DNA from: SIG673 sp045638685 | GTDB lineage: Bacteria > Bacillota > Clostridia > Oscillospirales > CAG-272 | DNA length: 24,295 nucleotides | Assembly: GCA_045638685.1 (NCBI GenBank) | Contig: JAZUBT010000004.1 | Location: 1-24,295, forward strand | Direction: 5' to 3' | In this document: positions 1 to 7,876 of the stretch, piece by piece | How the letters are laid out: every line of letters starts with the position of its first letter | Numbering within the stretch: position 1 is the stretch's first letter | Made by a program: the position numbers and the translations under genes | The notes under the pieces: generated by a model | What the model saw: the letters and a program-made list of their open reading frames with translations, nothing else | Told to the model about the DNA's origin: nothing | Database searches by the model: none

Positions 1-309
1 TTCTCTCATTCCTTTTGGTAATTGGTCGATAAAACAGAAAATGCACCGGTTTCGGCATGAATGCTTCTCGTCCATTAAGTAGGTCTTGAATTCAAGTCCG
101 ATATCGGCGTACATTTCCTTGTGTATTTTCACTTCATAAAATACACCGTCTCGTTCGAGGGAAAGCACCGCCTTTTTTTCCGTTAAATAAAAACGGTAAT
201 CAAGCACGTCGCTTATTTCCTTCCCGTTGACAGTGTGCAGTATGTCTCCGACTCTTATTCCCGCCTTCTCGGCAGGCGAGCCGGAAACAATTCCATACAC
301 GGTTACCAC
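1..309 (-). CDS. DUF512 / radical-SAM protein with N-terminal PDZ-like domain (partial, C-terminus outside window)
   Basis: The first 103 codons are present and the rest lies beyond position 1. The N-terminal ~60 residues resemble a PDZ domain (VSGSPAEKAGIRVGD, then VNGKEISD). They are followed by a cysteine cluster, CRNRCIFCFIDQLPKGMR, at residues ~85-102. That motif is characteristic of the DUF512 radical-SAM-like family, where CxxxCxxC should hold a 4Fe-4S cluster. The start is a GTG at 309; an AGGAG about 9 nt upstream supports it and no ATG fits. The gene sits 23 nt after rpmF and is probably the last gene of the DUF177-rpmF operon seen here. The reaction catalysed by this family is not established. 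Identity is strong from the cysteine motif; function is unknown. Confidence 0.88.
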   Translation of the reverse strand, partial: MVTVYGIVSGSPAEKAGIRVGDILHTVNGKEISDVLDYRFYLTEKKAVLSLERDGVFYEVKIHKEMYADIGLEFKTYLMDEKHSCRNRCIFCFIDQLPKGMRE

Positions 310-332
310 TGCGGATAACTCCTTTCAGCGCA

Positions 333-512
333 TTACTGAGCTACTTTTATAAGCTCCTTGCCATTATATGTTCCGCACGCTCTGCAAACTCTGTGAGAGA
401 GGTTATACTCTCCGCATTTGCACTGTGTCATGCCGGGCATATCAAGCTTCCACACGCTGGAACGGCGCTTGTCGCGTCTTGCTTTAGATACTTTTCTCTT
501 CGGTACTGCCAT
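333..512 (-). CDS. rpmF: Ribosomal protein bL32
   Basis: A 59-residue basic protein beginning MAVPKRKVSKARRDKRRSS, the classic bL32 N-terminus, which binds 23S rRNA in the large subunit. The C-terminal half has the zinc-ribbon layout of cysteine-containing bL32: a first pair in TQCKCGEY and a second in RVCRACGTYNG. The first pair is spaced CxC, whereas the usual bL32 spacing is CxxC, so one residue seems to be missing (see findings). A GGAGGTG ribosome site lies about 8 nt before the ATG. The gene follows DUF177, the standard yceD-rpmF arrangement, and is expected to be transcribed from the promoter upstream of DUF177. Confidence 0.97.
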   Translation of the reverse strand: MAVPKRKVSKARRDKRRSSVWKLDMPGMTQCKCGEYNLSHRVCRACGTYNGKELIKVAQ

Positions 513-671
513 TTTACTACACCTCCTATTTAACTAATGCCGACTCCGTTGCCGAAATCGGCAGCAGACATCTGTTTATATAATGAACGCCTTTTGCGGC
601 GGACATTTCTTTTTTCGCGGTATGCCGTTTTTCTCAAATACCATATTGGTAAGCTTAAGGTTACACCGCTT

Positions 672-1175
672 TTATTTGTTCTTTTCCGTAAACGCTTTAA
701 GCACGTTCCATCTCGGATCGGGCGCACTGAGAACACAGTCGCACATGACGTCATTCTTATTGCATCCGCATTTCGGACAAATCCCCTTGCAATCATCCTT
801 ACAAAGACTGCGTAGCGGAAGAGAAAGGATTAACTCCTCCATAAGAGACTCGTCTATCGAAACGACGGAGTTTTCGCCGACAAGTATATATTCGTCCTCG
901 TCATCATCGGCTTCAAGACTTACGGCAACCGTTCTCACAAAATCAATTTCACAGCTACCGCTAAGGCTTTTAAGACATCTTGCGCACTCGGTTACGTAGC
1001 TAACCTCTGCTTTTGCGGAGAGAACCATATAACCGCCCATATCCTTAACGTCTCCGTTAACCTTGACAGGCTCGGAAATTACGTATCCGTTTTCACTGTA
1101 AGAAAGCGGAATTTCATAAGAAAAGCTTATTTTTCTTTCCTCGGAGGAAAGAAGCGGCTTTATATTTATATCCAT
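672..1175 (-). CDS. DUF177 (YceD-family) protein
   Basis: A 167-residue protein of the DUF177 family, which is linked to rpmF and, in some bacteria, to large-subunit rRNA accumulation. Two cysteine pairs are visible: CARC at residues 64-67 and, near the C-terminus, CKDDCKGICPKCG (C125, C129, C133, C136), followed by CDC and DPRWNVL. This matches the family signature and suggests metal binding. An acidic run (DADDDEDE) lies at ~89-95. ATG 1175 is chosen because GGAGG (1182-1186) sits 6 nt upstream; the in-frame ATG at 1181 would be too close to it. First gene of the operon leading to rpmF and the DUF512 gene. Confidence 0.92.
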   Translation of the reverse strand: MDINIKPLLSSEERKISFSYEIPLSYSENGYVISEPVKVNGDVKDMGGYMVLSAKAEVSYVTECARCLKSLSGSCEIDFVRTVAVSLEADDDEDEYILVGENSVVSIDESLMEELILSLPLRSLCKDDCKGICPKCGCNKNDVMCDCVLSAPDPRWNVLKAFTEKNK

Positions 1176-1240
1176 ATTCATCCTCCGTAAAGTATCATTG
1201 GGCACAGTATCAGCTTAAAGGATAAAATGCCACGCAATTA

Positions 1241-1269
1241 ATTATATACTATTTTATATAATTTGTCAA
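1241..1269 (-). promoter_or_regulatory. Sigma-A promoter of DUF177-rpmF-DUF512
   Basis: On the minus strand a perfect TTGACA (1264-1269) and a perfect TATAAT (1241-1246) are separated by 17 bp. Transcription should begin near 1233, about 60 nt before the DUF177 start codon. The surrounding DNA is very AT-rich. Confidence 0.9.
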
Positions 1270-1323
1270 TACGTTTTTTGTTTTTTACAAAAATTATTTT
1301 AGAAATTCATCATTTTTTGATTT

Positions 1324-1491
1324 TTACAGACAAAATGAAAAGCTTATAGGTCTTACTGTTCCTAATGCGCGTAACACGCACATCATGACGCTTCTGCCCT
1401 CGAAAGTAAAGCATTCTTCATTTAATATTAAAACCGCAGAGCTTTCTCGGTCGTCATATTCCGAAGGAAGGCAAAGGGCTCCTATCCCCAT
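1324..1491 (-). CDS. Possible small protein of 55 residues, unrecognised
   Basis: This is the only coding candidate in the 380-nt gap 1176-1556. It starts at ATG 1491 with a good ribosome site, GAGGTGG (1497-1503), 5 nt upstream. The peptide contains SEYDDRESSAVLILNEE and FEGRSVMMCVLR and ends PISFSFCL. I see no membrane segment or known motif. It lies just beyond the terminator of the lipoprotein gene and no promoter is visible between them, so expression would need read-through. It may equally be the decayed remnant of a longer gene or a chance frame. Low confidence. Confidence 0.25.
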   Translation of the reverse strand: MGIGALCLPSEYDDRESSAVLILNEECFTFEGRSVMMCVLRALGTVRPISFSFCL

Positions 1492-1515
1492 AAAGCCACC
1501 TCGACTGTATCTACG

Positions 1516-1548
1516 AAAAACCGACCGAGCAGCTCTCGGTCGGTTTTT
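1516..1548 (-). terminator. Intrinsic terminator of the lipoprotein gene
   Basis: A 9-bp stem, CCGACCGAG/CTCGGTCGG (1521-1529 with 1535-1543), has a 5-nt loop and is flanked by A5 and T5. It therefore works in either direction. It lies 9 bp past the lipoprotein stop codon. Confidence 0.93.
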
Positions 1549-1556
1549 ATAATTTT

Positions 1557-3155
1557 TTACTGCTGCTTTTTCAGAGTTTCGTTTGCCTGTATCATAGCAA
1601 GTTCCCAATCGTTCTGAGCCATAAGCTGCATTGCCTTGCTCATTGTGTCGGCAGGCTCAAGAATGTACATGTTTCCGGTCCACTGCGGGAACATAAGGTA
1701 TTTGTTGTCGTCGGTTCCGGTTACGGAAATAGTGTTAGTGAGAAGCTTAGTGTAGTGCCTATCCTTTACACCGTACTGAAGGGTGTTGCGGAACTCCGCG
1801 TTGTTATTGATAAGCATAAGAACCTCAAGCGCTCTCGTGAGTCTGGTCTTGTCGTAAGTCTCTTCGCCGTTCTCATTCAAATAAAAGGAGCATCCGGTGT
1901 TTACGCAGAACATAGACTCGGTTGCGGTTACATCGGTTACGTAATTCGTTTCCTTTACATATACGTCAAGAACACCGTTCTCCTCGAAAAGCTGCTTAAG
2001 TGAGTACTCTCCGCTTATGTATCCGATAGCGAAGGTGTCGTCTCCTGACTCAAGGTACTCCTCGTAGGACGTAAAGGTCTTTTCGATGTTACGTACTCCG
2101 AGAATTTCCTGACAAACGTCGGATTTAATCTTGTTGTATTTTCCCTGCCATTCGGCCTTCATTTCGTCGGACCAGTTGGGGTTCATTTCTTTCTCTACGT
2201 TGTTGATAGCAAGAACCTGTTCAAGTCTGTCAGCTATCTTGCCTTCGAGCTCTTTTACGGCCTGCATAAGCCCCTTGTCGTTAACAATTCCCGACTTATC
2301 GTCAATAGGAAGAATCTTGTTAATACCTATGGGGTTTCCGTCTGCATCCTCCGAAACGTTGAACATTACGAAATCGTAGCCTCCGTAAACGTAGTTATTC
2401 GGAATGCCGAAAATCTGCTTATTGGAATCGTTAAGCGTTGCTTCCGCATCCAACCCGCTTCTGTAGTTAATTCTGGTTACGAAATCTATTGCACGAGCAG
2501 GAGCTATCGTCTTAAGAGCGGAGAATGCTCCGTTGGTAATCTTCTTATCGACGTCAAGCTCAGCAAGAGCTCTTACGTTATAAAGAAGATTAAACATTCC
2601 GTTATCCTTAAGCACAGGGTTATAGTACTCGGATTCAGGATCGAGCGTAGGAGAGCCCTCCTGAGGATTATATACGAGGAAGATATCTATATTCGCGTTG
2701 GTTACCTCAGCAGGTATCTTAGAGGATACGGTAACGCCGTTTATACTGCTGATACCCGGGTTTTTGCTAAGCTCCTTGTCCTCGTTTGTTAAAGGCGGCT
2801 CTTTAAGCGCCATGTATTGACGATAAGCCGAAATAGACGTGTCGAGCTTATTGAAAACAACGGATGCGTAGGTTTCCTCCGGTAAGAGAACAAGGTCTAT
2901 TTTCGTATTATATTTCTTTTCGGAAATCTCGGAAAGCGCCTCCTCAACCTCCTTAATCGCCTTGTCGGTCGTTGAACCGTCCGTTATGGTATAAATGGTA
3001 ATGGTCATAGGCGTTTTATTCAGCGTCGAGTTTCCTTCGTTTCCGTAAACAACCCTAAAAAGGTCCTCGGAACCGCCTCCGGAGCACGCCGCCATCGTAA
3101 ACGTCGAAGCAAGCATTACCACGCATATAGCGAGCGACATAATTCTTCTCTTCAT
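1557..3155 (-). CDS. Extracellular solute-binding lipoprotein (ABC importer binding protein)
   Basis: A 532-residue secreted lipoprotein. It has a KRR start, a hydrophobic stretch at ~5-20 and lipobox MAAC with lipidated C24, then a Gly/Ser linker. The mature part starts with TITIYTIT and ends with a segment like LTRALEVLMLINNNAEFRN followed by LQYGV. This resembles the ligand-closing C-terminal lobe of family 1 (sugar or oligosaccharide) solute-binding proteins. The ligand cannot be told. AGGAGG lies 11 nt before ATG 3155 but only 5 nt before an in-frame TTG at 3161, so a start two codons earlier is possible. No permease or ATPase gene is adjacent, so it is an orphan here. It has its own promoter (3203-3231) and terminator (1516-1548). 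Confidence 0.82.
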   Translation of the reverse strand: MKRRIMSLAICVVMLASTFTMAACSGGGSEDLFRVVYGNEGNSTLNKTPMTITIYTITDGSTTDKAIKEVEEALSEISEKKYNTKIDLVLLPEETYASVVFNKLDTSISAYRQYMALKEPPLTNEDKELSKNPGISSINGVTVSSKIPAEVTNANIDIFLVYNPQEGSPTLDPESEYYNPVLKDNGMFNLLYNVRALAELDVDKKITNGAFSALKTIAPARAIDFVTRINYRSGLDAEATLNDSNKQIFGIPNNYVYGGYDFVMFNVSEDADGNPIGINKILPIDDKSGIVNDKGLMQAVKELEGKIADRLEQVLAINNVEKEMNPNWSDEMKAEWQGKYNKIKSDVCQEILGVRNIEKTFTSYEEYLESGDDTFAIGYISGEYSLKQLFEENGVLDVYVKETNYVTDVTATESMFCVNTGCSFYLNENGEETYDKTRLTRALEVLMLINNNAEFRNTLQYGVKDRHYTKLLTNTISVTGTDDNKYLMFPQWTGNMYILEPADTMSKAMQLMAQNDWELAMIQANETLKKQQ

Positions 3156-3202
3156 TTGCAAATTGTCCTCCTGTTTGCAACGGTGATTTATATTTACGTC
3201 TT

Positions 3203-3231
3203 ATTTTACTATAAATAATAAAGAATGTCAA
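3203..3231 (-). promoter_or_regulatory. Sigma-A promoter of the solute-binding lipoprotein
   Basis: Minus-strand TTGACA (3226-3231) and TAAAAT (3203-3208) with a 17-bp spacer, about 50 nt upstream of the start codon. The DNA between here and the sigA stop codon (3232-3418) is AT-rich. It holds only a small perfect inverted repeat, TCAAATTG-T-CAATTTGA (3391-3407), just past sigA. I see no gene there. Confidence 0.85.
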
Positions 3232-3418
3232 GTGTTTTTTGGTAACAATTGTTTATGTAAAAAATATTTTTTGTTAATATAAATTCACACGCTAAGTTAA
3301 TGTTGGTTATAACACCAAAAACACGCGGGCTTTTTTGTTCAATAAACCCAACACCTTTATCATATGCACAAAAAAGCCTACAAAAAGCTGTCAAATTGTC
3401 AATTTGAAAATTTACAAA

Positions 3419-4507
3419 TCAGTCAAGATAATCTTTAAGGCGTTTGGAACGACTGGGATGGCGAAGCTTACGGAGAGCCTTGGCTTCTATCTGACGGATT
3501 CTCTCTCTGGTTATTCTGAATACACGTCCTACCTCTTCAAGAGTTCTCGGTCTTCCGTCCTCAAGCCCGAAGCGAAGCGTAAGAACCTGCTCCTCTCTGG
3601 GGGTAAGGGTACGGAGAACATCTATAAGCTGCTCACGGAGCATGCTCTGGGACGCAGCCTCAGAGGGAGCGGGAGAATCCTCGTCGGGGATAAAGTCTCC
3701 GAGGTGGCTGTCCTCCTCCTCGCCTATCGGGGTTTCAAGAGATACCGGATCCTGAGCTATTTTCATTATTTCTCTTACCTTTTCGGCAGGCATTCCGAGA
3801 ACCTTTGCAATTTCCTCTGCGGAAGGCTCCTTACCGTTTTCCTGAAGAAGCTGACGGGACGCTCTCGAAACCTTATGAATGGTCTCAACCATGTGAACGG
3901 GGATTCTTATCGTTCTTGCCTGATCGGCAATCGCTCTGGTTATCGCCTGTCTTATCCACCACGTAGCATAGGTTGAAAATTTGTAGCCCTTCTGGTAGTC
4001 AAACTTCTCAACCGCCTTCATAAGTCCGAGGTTACCCTCCTGGATAAGGTCAAGGAAGAACATTCCCTTTCCGGCGTACCTCTTAGCAATGCTTACAACG
4101 AGACGCAGGTTAGCTTCAACAAGTCTTCTCTTTGCTTTTTCGTCGCCCTCTGCCATTTTCTGCGCAAGCTCAAGCTCCTCGTCAAGACTGAGAAGCGTTA
4201 CCCTGCCTATTTCCTTAAGATACATTCTTACGGGGTCATCAATTACAAGTCCCTCCTGAATAAGCGCCTGCTCCATATCCTCGGGAGAGTCAAACTGCTC
4301 AAGCTCGATTTCAAGGTCTTTAATATCGGAATCCATGTATCCCGTAACCTCAACTCCGTTGTTTTCAAGAGTTTCGTAAATTTTCTCAATATGATCAATA
4401 TCAAATTCGTCGTCCTCAAGAGCTTCGAGTATCTCGCTCTGCGAAAGCGATCCCTTTGCCTTTCCTTTTTCAATAAGCTCCTGCATATCAAATTTTTTCT
4501 CGCTCAT
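3419..4507 (-). CDS. sigA: Primary RNA polymerase sigma factor (SigA/RpoD)
   Basis: A 362-residue group 1 sigma factor that directs RNA polymerase to housekeeping promoters. In order: an acidic N-terminal region 1.1 (~1-85); region 1.2 starting DDPVRMYLKEIG (~90); region 2 (~125-200) with the core-binding and -10 recognition helices, including GYKFSTYATWWIRQAI; region 3 (~205-280); and region 4 (~295-355) with the -35 helix-turn-helix ending RITRERIRQIEAKALRKLR. ATG 4507 fits AAAGGA 9 nt upstream better than the in-frame GTG at 4525. It follows dnaG as in the conserved primase-sigma cluster. The many TTGACA/TATAAT promoters in the window suit this factor. Confidence 0.98.
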   Translation of the reverse strand: MSEKKFDMQELIEKGKAKGSLSQSEILEALEDDEFDIDHIEKIYETLENNGVEVTGYMDSDIKDLEIELEQFDSPEDMEQALIQEGLVIDDPVRMYLKEIGRVTLLSLDEELELAQKMAEGDEKAKRRLVEANLRLVVSIAKRYAGKGMFFLDLIQEGNLGLMKAVEKFDYQKGYKFSTYATWWIRQAITRAIADQARTIRIPVHMVETIHKVSRASRQLLQENGKEPSAEEIAKVLGMPAEKVREIMKIAQDPVSLETPIGEEEDSHLGDFIPDEDSPAPSEAASQSMLREQLIDVLRTLTPREEQVLTLRFGLEDGRPRTLEEVGRVFRITRERIRQIEAKALRKLRHPSRSKRLKDYLD

Positions 4508-4691
4508 TTTTCCTTGTCCTTTCACGCGTTTTAACGCATTAATTTTTGCTTTATTTTTAAAAACGCCACGCCTTACGTCTTTTCGATTTTTTACGTTAGC
4601 ACTTTAAAGCTTCCCTGACATTATTTTTTGCATTAGCGCTTTTATTATTTTCGTTTTATTTTTCCGTAAAATTTTGATTTCAAATTTTACA

Positions 4692-4719
4692 TTTATACAA
4701 CTGCAAGTCGTTTTAACAA
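4692..4719 (-). promoter_or_regulatory. Possible internal promoter for sigA
   Basis: The 235-nt AT-rich gap between dnaG and sigA holds TTGTTA (4714-4719) and TATAAA (4692-4697) 16 bp apart on the minus strand. The match is only moderate. A separate sigA promoter is common in this cluster in other bacteria, so the call is plausible but unproven. Confidence 0.35.
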
Positions 4720-4742
4720 GATAATTTAACTCGTCGCATATG

Positions 4743-6467
4743 CTATTTGCCGCCGGACAGCTTAGCCTTTATCAAGCTGTCAATGTCCGTCTCGCTTACC
4801 GCCTTTTCGGCCTTAAGCGCCGAGACGTTATCGGAAAACACCGCTTCGGACGATGAATCAAGTCCCTCACGTCTAAGCTGCATCTCGTATATGCGTCCCA
4901 TCTCCTCGCCTGTGAAATCCGCACCAAGAACACCGATGTCCGTAGCGCCCTCGCCGTGCATTTTTTTAAGTCCGAGGAAAATGCGTTTATTAAACGACGT
5001 TACAAAGTCGTCCTCTGTAAGACCGCACCTTCCGTCAAAAACCGCTTCTCGACGCTCGGGAAAGAGCATCATTATTCCGAGAATAGCCTCCTCGGCGGTT
5101 GCTGCTCTCAGGTTTGAGGAGCGCTCGGGGTTTATTTTATCACCCACTCCAAGCGCCTTGTTTTCGATTTTCTTTTTAAATGCTCCAACCTTTTCGGTTC
5201 GTCTTTTTTTCGCCTGCTTTTTAATCTCACTTACGAGACTTTCCTTTGAAAGCCCGAGCTTTTTCGATGCTTTTTCGGTATAAAGCTCCTGCTCAACCGA
5301 GGAATAGACCGCCGCTATCTCGGCGCAAAGCGTGTGTGCCGCCTTTATTTTACCGTCGTCGGTCGTAATATCGTATTTTGACAGAACGTTCTGCATTATA
5401 AAATCGAATTTCGTTTCGCTTCCCTTTAAAAGGGCACGGAAGGCATCGGCTCCGAAAAGTTTAATGTATTCATCCGGATCCTTTGCGTCCTTAAGCCTTA
5501 AAATCCTTACGTCAAGCCCCGCCTCGGTAAGTATTTTCGACGCTCTGTCCGTTGCGGTTTGTCCCGCTCCGTCTCCGTCGTAGGATAAAATAACCTTACC
5601 CGTATATCGTTTTATAACCCTTGCCTGCTCCTGTGTAAGAGCCGTTCCGAGTGTTGCGACGGCGTTCTGAAACCCTGCGGCGTGCAGAGCTATAACGTCC
5701 ATATACCCCTCGCAGAGTATAATTTCGTCAGCGCAGTGGTTTTTCGCGTAATTAAGAGCAAAAAGATTTCTTCCCTTATTGAACGCTACCGTCTCCGGAG
5801 TGTTAAGATATTTCGGCTTTGAGTTATCGGTAACCCGTCCTCCAAAGCCTATTACCGAGCCTGCGGTATCGATTATCGGGAACATTATTCTGTTTCTGAA
5901 ATATGAGTAGCAGCCTCTTTCGTTTTTACCCGCAAGGCGCGCCTGTATCATTTCGTCCTCGGTATATCCAAGCTTTTTAAGGTGTAATATAAGCTCGTTT
6001 CTGCTCGGCGCATAGCCTATTCCAAAGCGGCTGACCGTGTTTTTGTTAAGTCCTCGTTTAATGAGGTAGGACTTTGCCTCCTCCGACGAAAGCAGTGTGG
6101 TACGGAAAAACCGCGCCGCCTCCTTGTTCATTTCAAGCATACGGCTTTTCCTTATCCCGCCCCGCTCCTGCGCGCTATCCTCGGGCACGGTAACGCCGCA
6201 CCGCGCCGCGAGAAGCTTTACCGCCTCCGCGTAATCGAGGTTTTCCATTTTTCTTATAAACGTAACGGCGTCTCCACCCGCTCCGCAGCCAAAGCAGTAA
6301 AAACTCTGTGTAGAGGTAAAGACGGTAAAGGACGGGGATTTTTCGTTATGAAAAGGGCAAAGCCCCTGCATATTCGATCCGGCTCTTTTAAGAGTAACGT
6401 ACGACGATATGACGTCCGATATTTCGTTTTTACTTTTGATTTCTTCTATTATGCTATCGGGTATCAA
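4743..6467 (-). CDS. dnaG: DNA primase
   Basis: A 574-residue DnaG, which makes RNA primers at the replication fork. The CHC2 zinc finger is at residues 37-61 (C37, H40, C58, C61; CPFHNEKSPSF then CFGCG). The primase core and TOPRIM domain follow, with catalytic E253 in CEGYMD and D297/D299 in SYDGDGAG. The C-terminal DnaB-helicase-interacting region starts near EEAILGIMM. The start is a TTG at 6467 (protein IPDSIIEEIKSKNEI). It is fixed by AGGAGG 7 nt upstream and by the usual distance to the zinc finger; the frame stays open 28 codons further but that stretch does not look like primase. It lies between dgt and sigA. Confidence 0.97.
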   Translation of the reverse strand: MIPDSIIEEIKSKNEISDVISSYVTLKRAGSNMQGLCPFHNEKSPSFTVFTSTQSFYCFGCGAGGDAVTFIRKMENLDYAEAVKLLAARCGVTVPEDSAQERGGIRKSRMLEMNKEAARFFRTTLLSSEEAKSYLIKRGLNKNTVSRFGIGYAPSRNELILHLKKLGYTEDEMIQARLAGKNERGCYSYFRNRIMFPIIDTAGSVIGFGGRVTDNSKPKYLNTPETVAFNKGRNLFALNYAKNHCADEIILCEGYMDVIALHAAGFQNAVATLGTALTQEQARVIKRYTGKVILSYDGDGAGQTATDRASKILTEAGLDVRILRLKDAKDPDEYIKLFGADAFRALLKGSETKFDFIMQNVLSKYDITTDDGKIKAAHTLCAEIAAVYSSVEQELYTEKASKKLGLSKESLVSEIKKQAKKRRTEKVGAFKKKIENKALGVGDKINPERSSNLRAATAEEAILGIMMLFPERREAVFDGRCGLTEDDFVTSFNKRIFLGLKKMHGEGATDIGVLGADFTGEEMGRIYEMQLRREGLDSSSEAVFSDNVSALKAEKAVSETDIDSLIKAKLSGGK

Positions 6468-6648
6468 AAAATCCCCTCCTTTCGATAATTTGTTTATGCC
6501 TGTCCGACTTTTCGAAATCCGGAACACACATATTGGCGCCGGGCAAAGCACCCTGCTGTTTTAACATTTTTTGTAGCATCCGAGCTTAGCGATGCTCGCT
6601 ATAAAGCACTCTCGTCCCGTCGCCATTTACCTGCAGGTGCTTACCTAC
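6468..6648. other. dgt-dnaG spacer with overlapping inverted repeats
   Basis: This 181-bp spacer has no gene. Around 6575-6602 several short inverted repeats overlap: AGCATC/GATGCT, CGAGC/GCTCG and AGCGA/TCGCT. They allow mutually exclusive stem-loops. No T-run follows on the minus strand, so it does not read as a terminator. It could be an RNA processing or folding element between the two genes. Confidence 0.3.
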
Positions 6649-7683
6649 TTATATCCACGTGAGCAGCTTATTACCCTCGCTCCACATTTTCGGTATAAAG
6701 ATCTGACGGTAAAGCGTTACCGCGTATCTGTCGGTCATACCCGCGATATAGTCGCATACCGCTCTCTGCACCCCGTCGGCTTCAATCCATCTTTTCTGCT
6801 CCTTCGGAAGCAGCTCAGGCTTTTCTACAAAATACTTGTAAAGCGCGGCGAGAAGCTCCTCTGCCTTTCCCTCCTCGCCCTTAGCTATCGGGTTGGTATA
6901 TACGTTTTCAAAAAGAAACTTACGAAGCTCAAGCGTCGCCTCCGCTATCTCAGGCTCCATTTCTATTTTTTCGCTCCGCTCACTTGCCTTTATGATGCTT
7001 TTTGTCATAGTGTCAATTCGCTGACCGTGAGAGGTTCCAAGCGTTTTTCGTAGCTCCTTCGGTATATCCTCCTCGGCGAGTATTCCCGCGCGGCAGGCGT
7101 CGTCAATGTCGTGGTTTATGTACGCTATACGGTCGGCAAAAAGTATTATGGAGCCTTCGGGCGTTGCCGCTTCACCGCTTCCGCCGGTGTGGTGCAGTAT
7201 TCCGTCTCTTACCTCCTCGGTAAGATTAAGCCCCTGACCGTTGTTTTCAAGCTTTTCGACAACTCTTATGCTCTGCTCGTTGTGGTTAAAGCCCTCGCTG
7301 AAAAGCTTTCGGAGCACACGCTCTCCCGCGTGTCCGAACGGAGTATGACCAAGGTCGTGTCCGAGTGATGCCGCCTCCGTTAAATCTTCATTTAAATTTA
7401 ACGCCCTTGCTACCGTTCTTGCTATCTGGGTAACCTCAAGCGTATGAGTAAGTCTTGTTCTGTAATGGTCTGCCTCGGGAGAGAGGAAAACCTGAGTTTT
7501 ATGCATAAGGCGGCGGAATGATTTACAGTGAATAATTCTGTCTCTGTCTCTTTGAAATTCCGTTCTGACGGTACAGGGCTCTATCGGTTTTACCCGCCCC
7601 TTTGTCTCGTAGCTTTTCGTTGCCCTCGGAGAAAGCGTTTCTCTTTCTCTATCAATAAGAAAATCTCTGACGGTATCTGCCAT
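6649..7683 (-). CDS. dgt: dGTPase-like deoxynucleotide triphosphohydrolase (HD domain)
   Basis: A 344-residue HD-superfamily protein of the dGTPase/dNTP triphosphohydrolase family, which splits dNTPs to nucleoside and triphosphate. Visible motifs are RDRDRIIHCKSFRRL, then RTRLTHTLEV (H80), GHDLGHTPFGHAGE (H109, D110, H113) and FADRIAYINHDIDDA, which together supply the HD metal ligands. The length fits the shorter dGTPase-like class. The ATG follows AAAGGA. It is the first gene of a dgt-dnaG-sigA cluster, which ties dNTP control to priming and housekeeping transcription. Substrate preference for dGTP cannot be read from sequence. Confidence 0.93.
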   Translation of the reverse strand: MADTVRDFLIDRERETLSPRATKSYETKGRVKPIEPCTVRTEFQRDRDRIIHCKSFRRLMHKTQVFLSPEADHYRTRLTHTLEVTQIARTVARALNLNEDLTEAASLGHDLGHTPFGHAGERVLRKLFSEGFNHNEQSIRVVEKLENNGQGLNLTEEVRDGILHHTGGSGEAATPEGSIILFADRIAYINHDIDDACRAGILAEEDIPKELRKTLGTSHGQRIDTMTKSIIKASERSEKIEMEPEIAEATLELRKFLFENVYTNPIAKGEEGKAEELLAALYKYFVEKPELLPKEQKRWIEADGVQRAVCDYIAGMTDRYAVTLYRQIFIPKMWSEGNKLLTWI

Positions 7684-7801
7684 AAGTTACCATTCCTTTC
7701 CAAAAATTTCCTTTGTTAAGCTCTGCCTTTACGCTCTTCGTCAGTCTTGCAAAACATAAAATGAAATTCTCGTATTTTGCATTAACACATATAATATACG
7801 C

Positions 7802-7839
7802 AAAAAAGTCTGTAAATCCTCTTTTTTACAGACTTTTTT
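7802..7839 (-). terminator. Intrinsic terminator of the hflX-yigZ unit
   Basis: A stem of at least 9 bp, GTCTGTAAA/TTTACAGAC, is flanked by A6 and T6. It lies about 40 bp past the YigZ-family stop. It is symmetrical and could act on both strands. It separates this unit from the dgt cluster. Confidence 0.93.
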
Positions 7840-7876
7840 AGAAAAAATTGTGTCTTTTTGTCTTATTGGGCGGCTT

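Noticed and set aside
3391..3407. AT-rich inverted repeat as sigA terminator
   Set aside because: The stem is weak with almost no loop, and no uninterrupted T-run follows on the minus strand; listed only as a note.
3335..3976. 213-codon plus-strand frame
   Set aside because: Antisense to sigA region 3-4; a by-product of codon bias.
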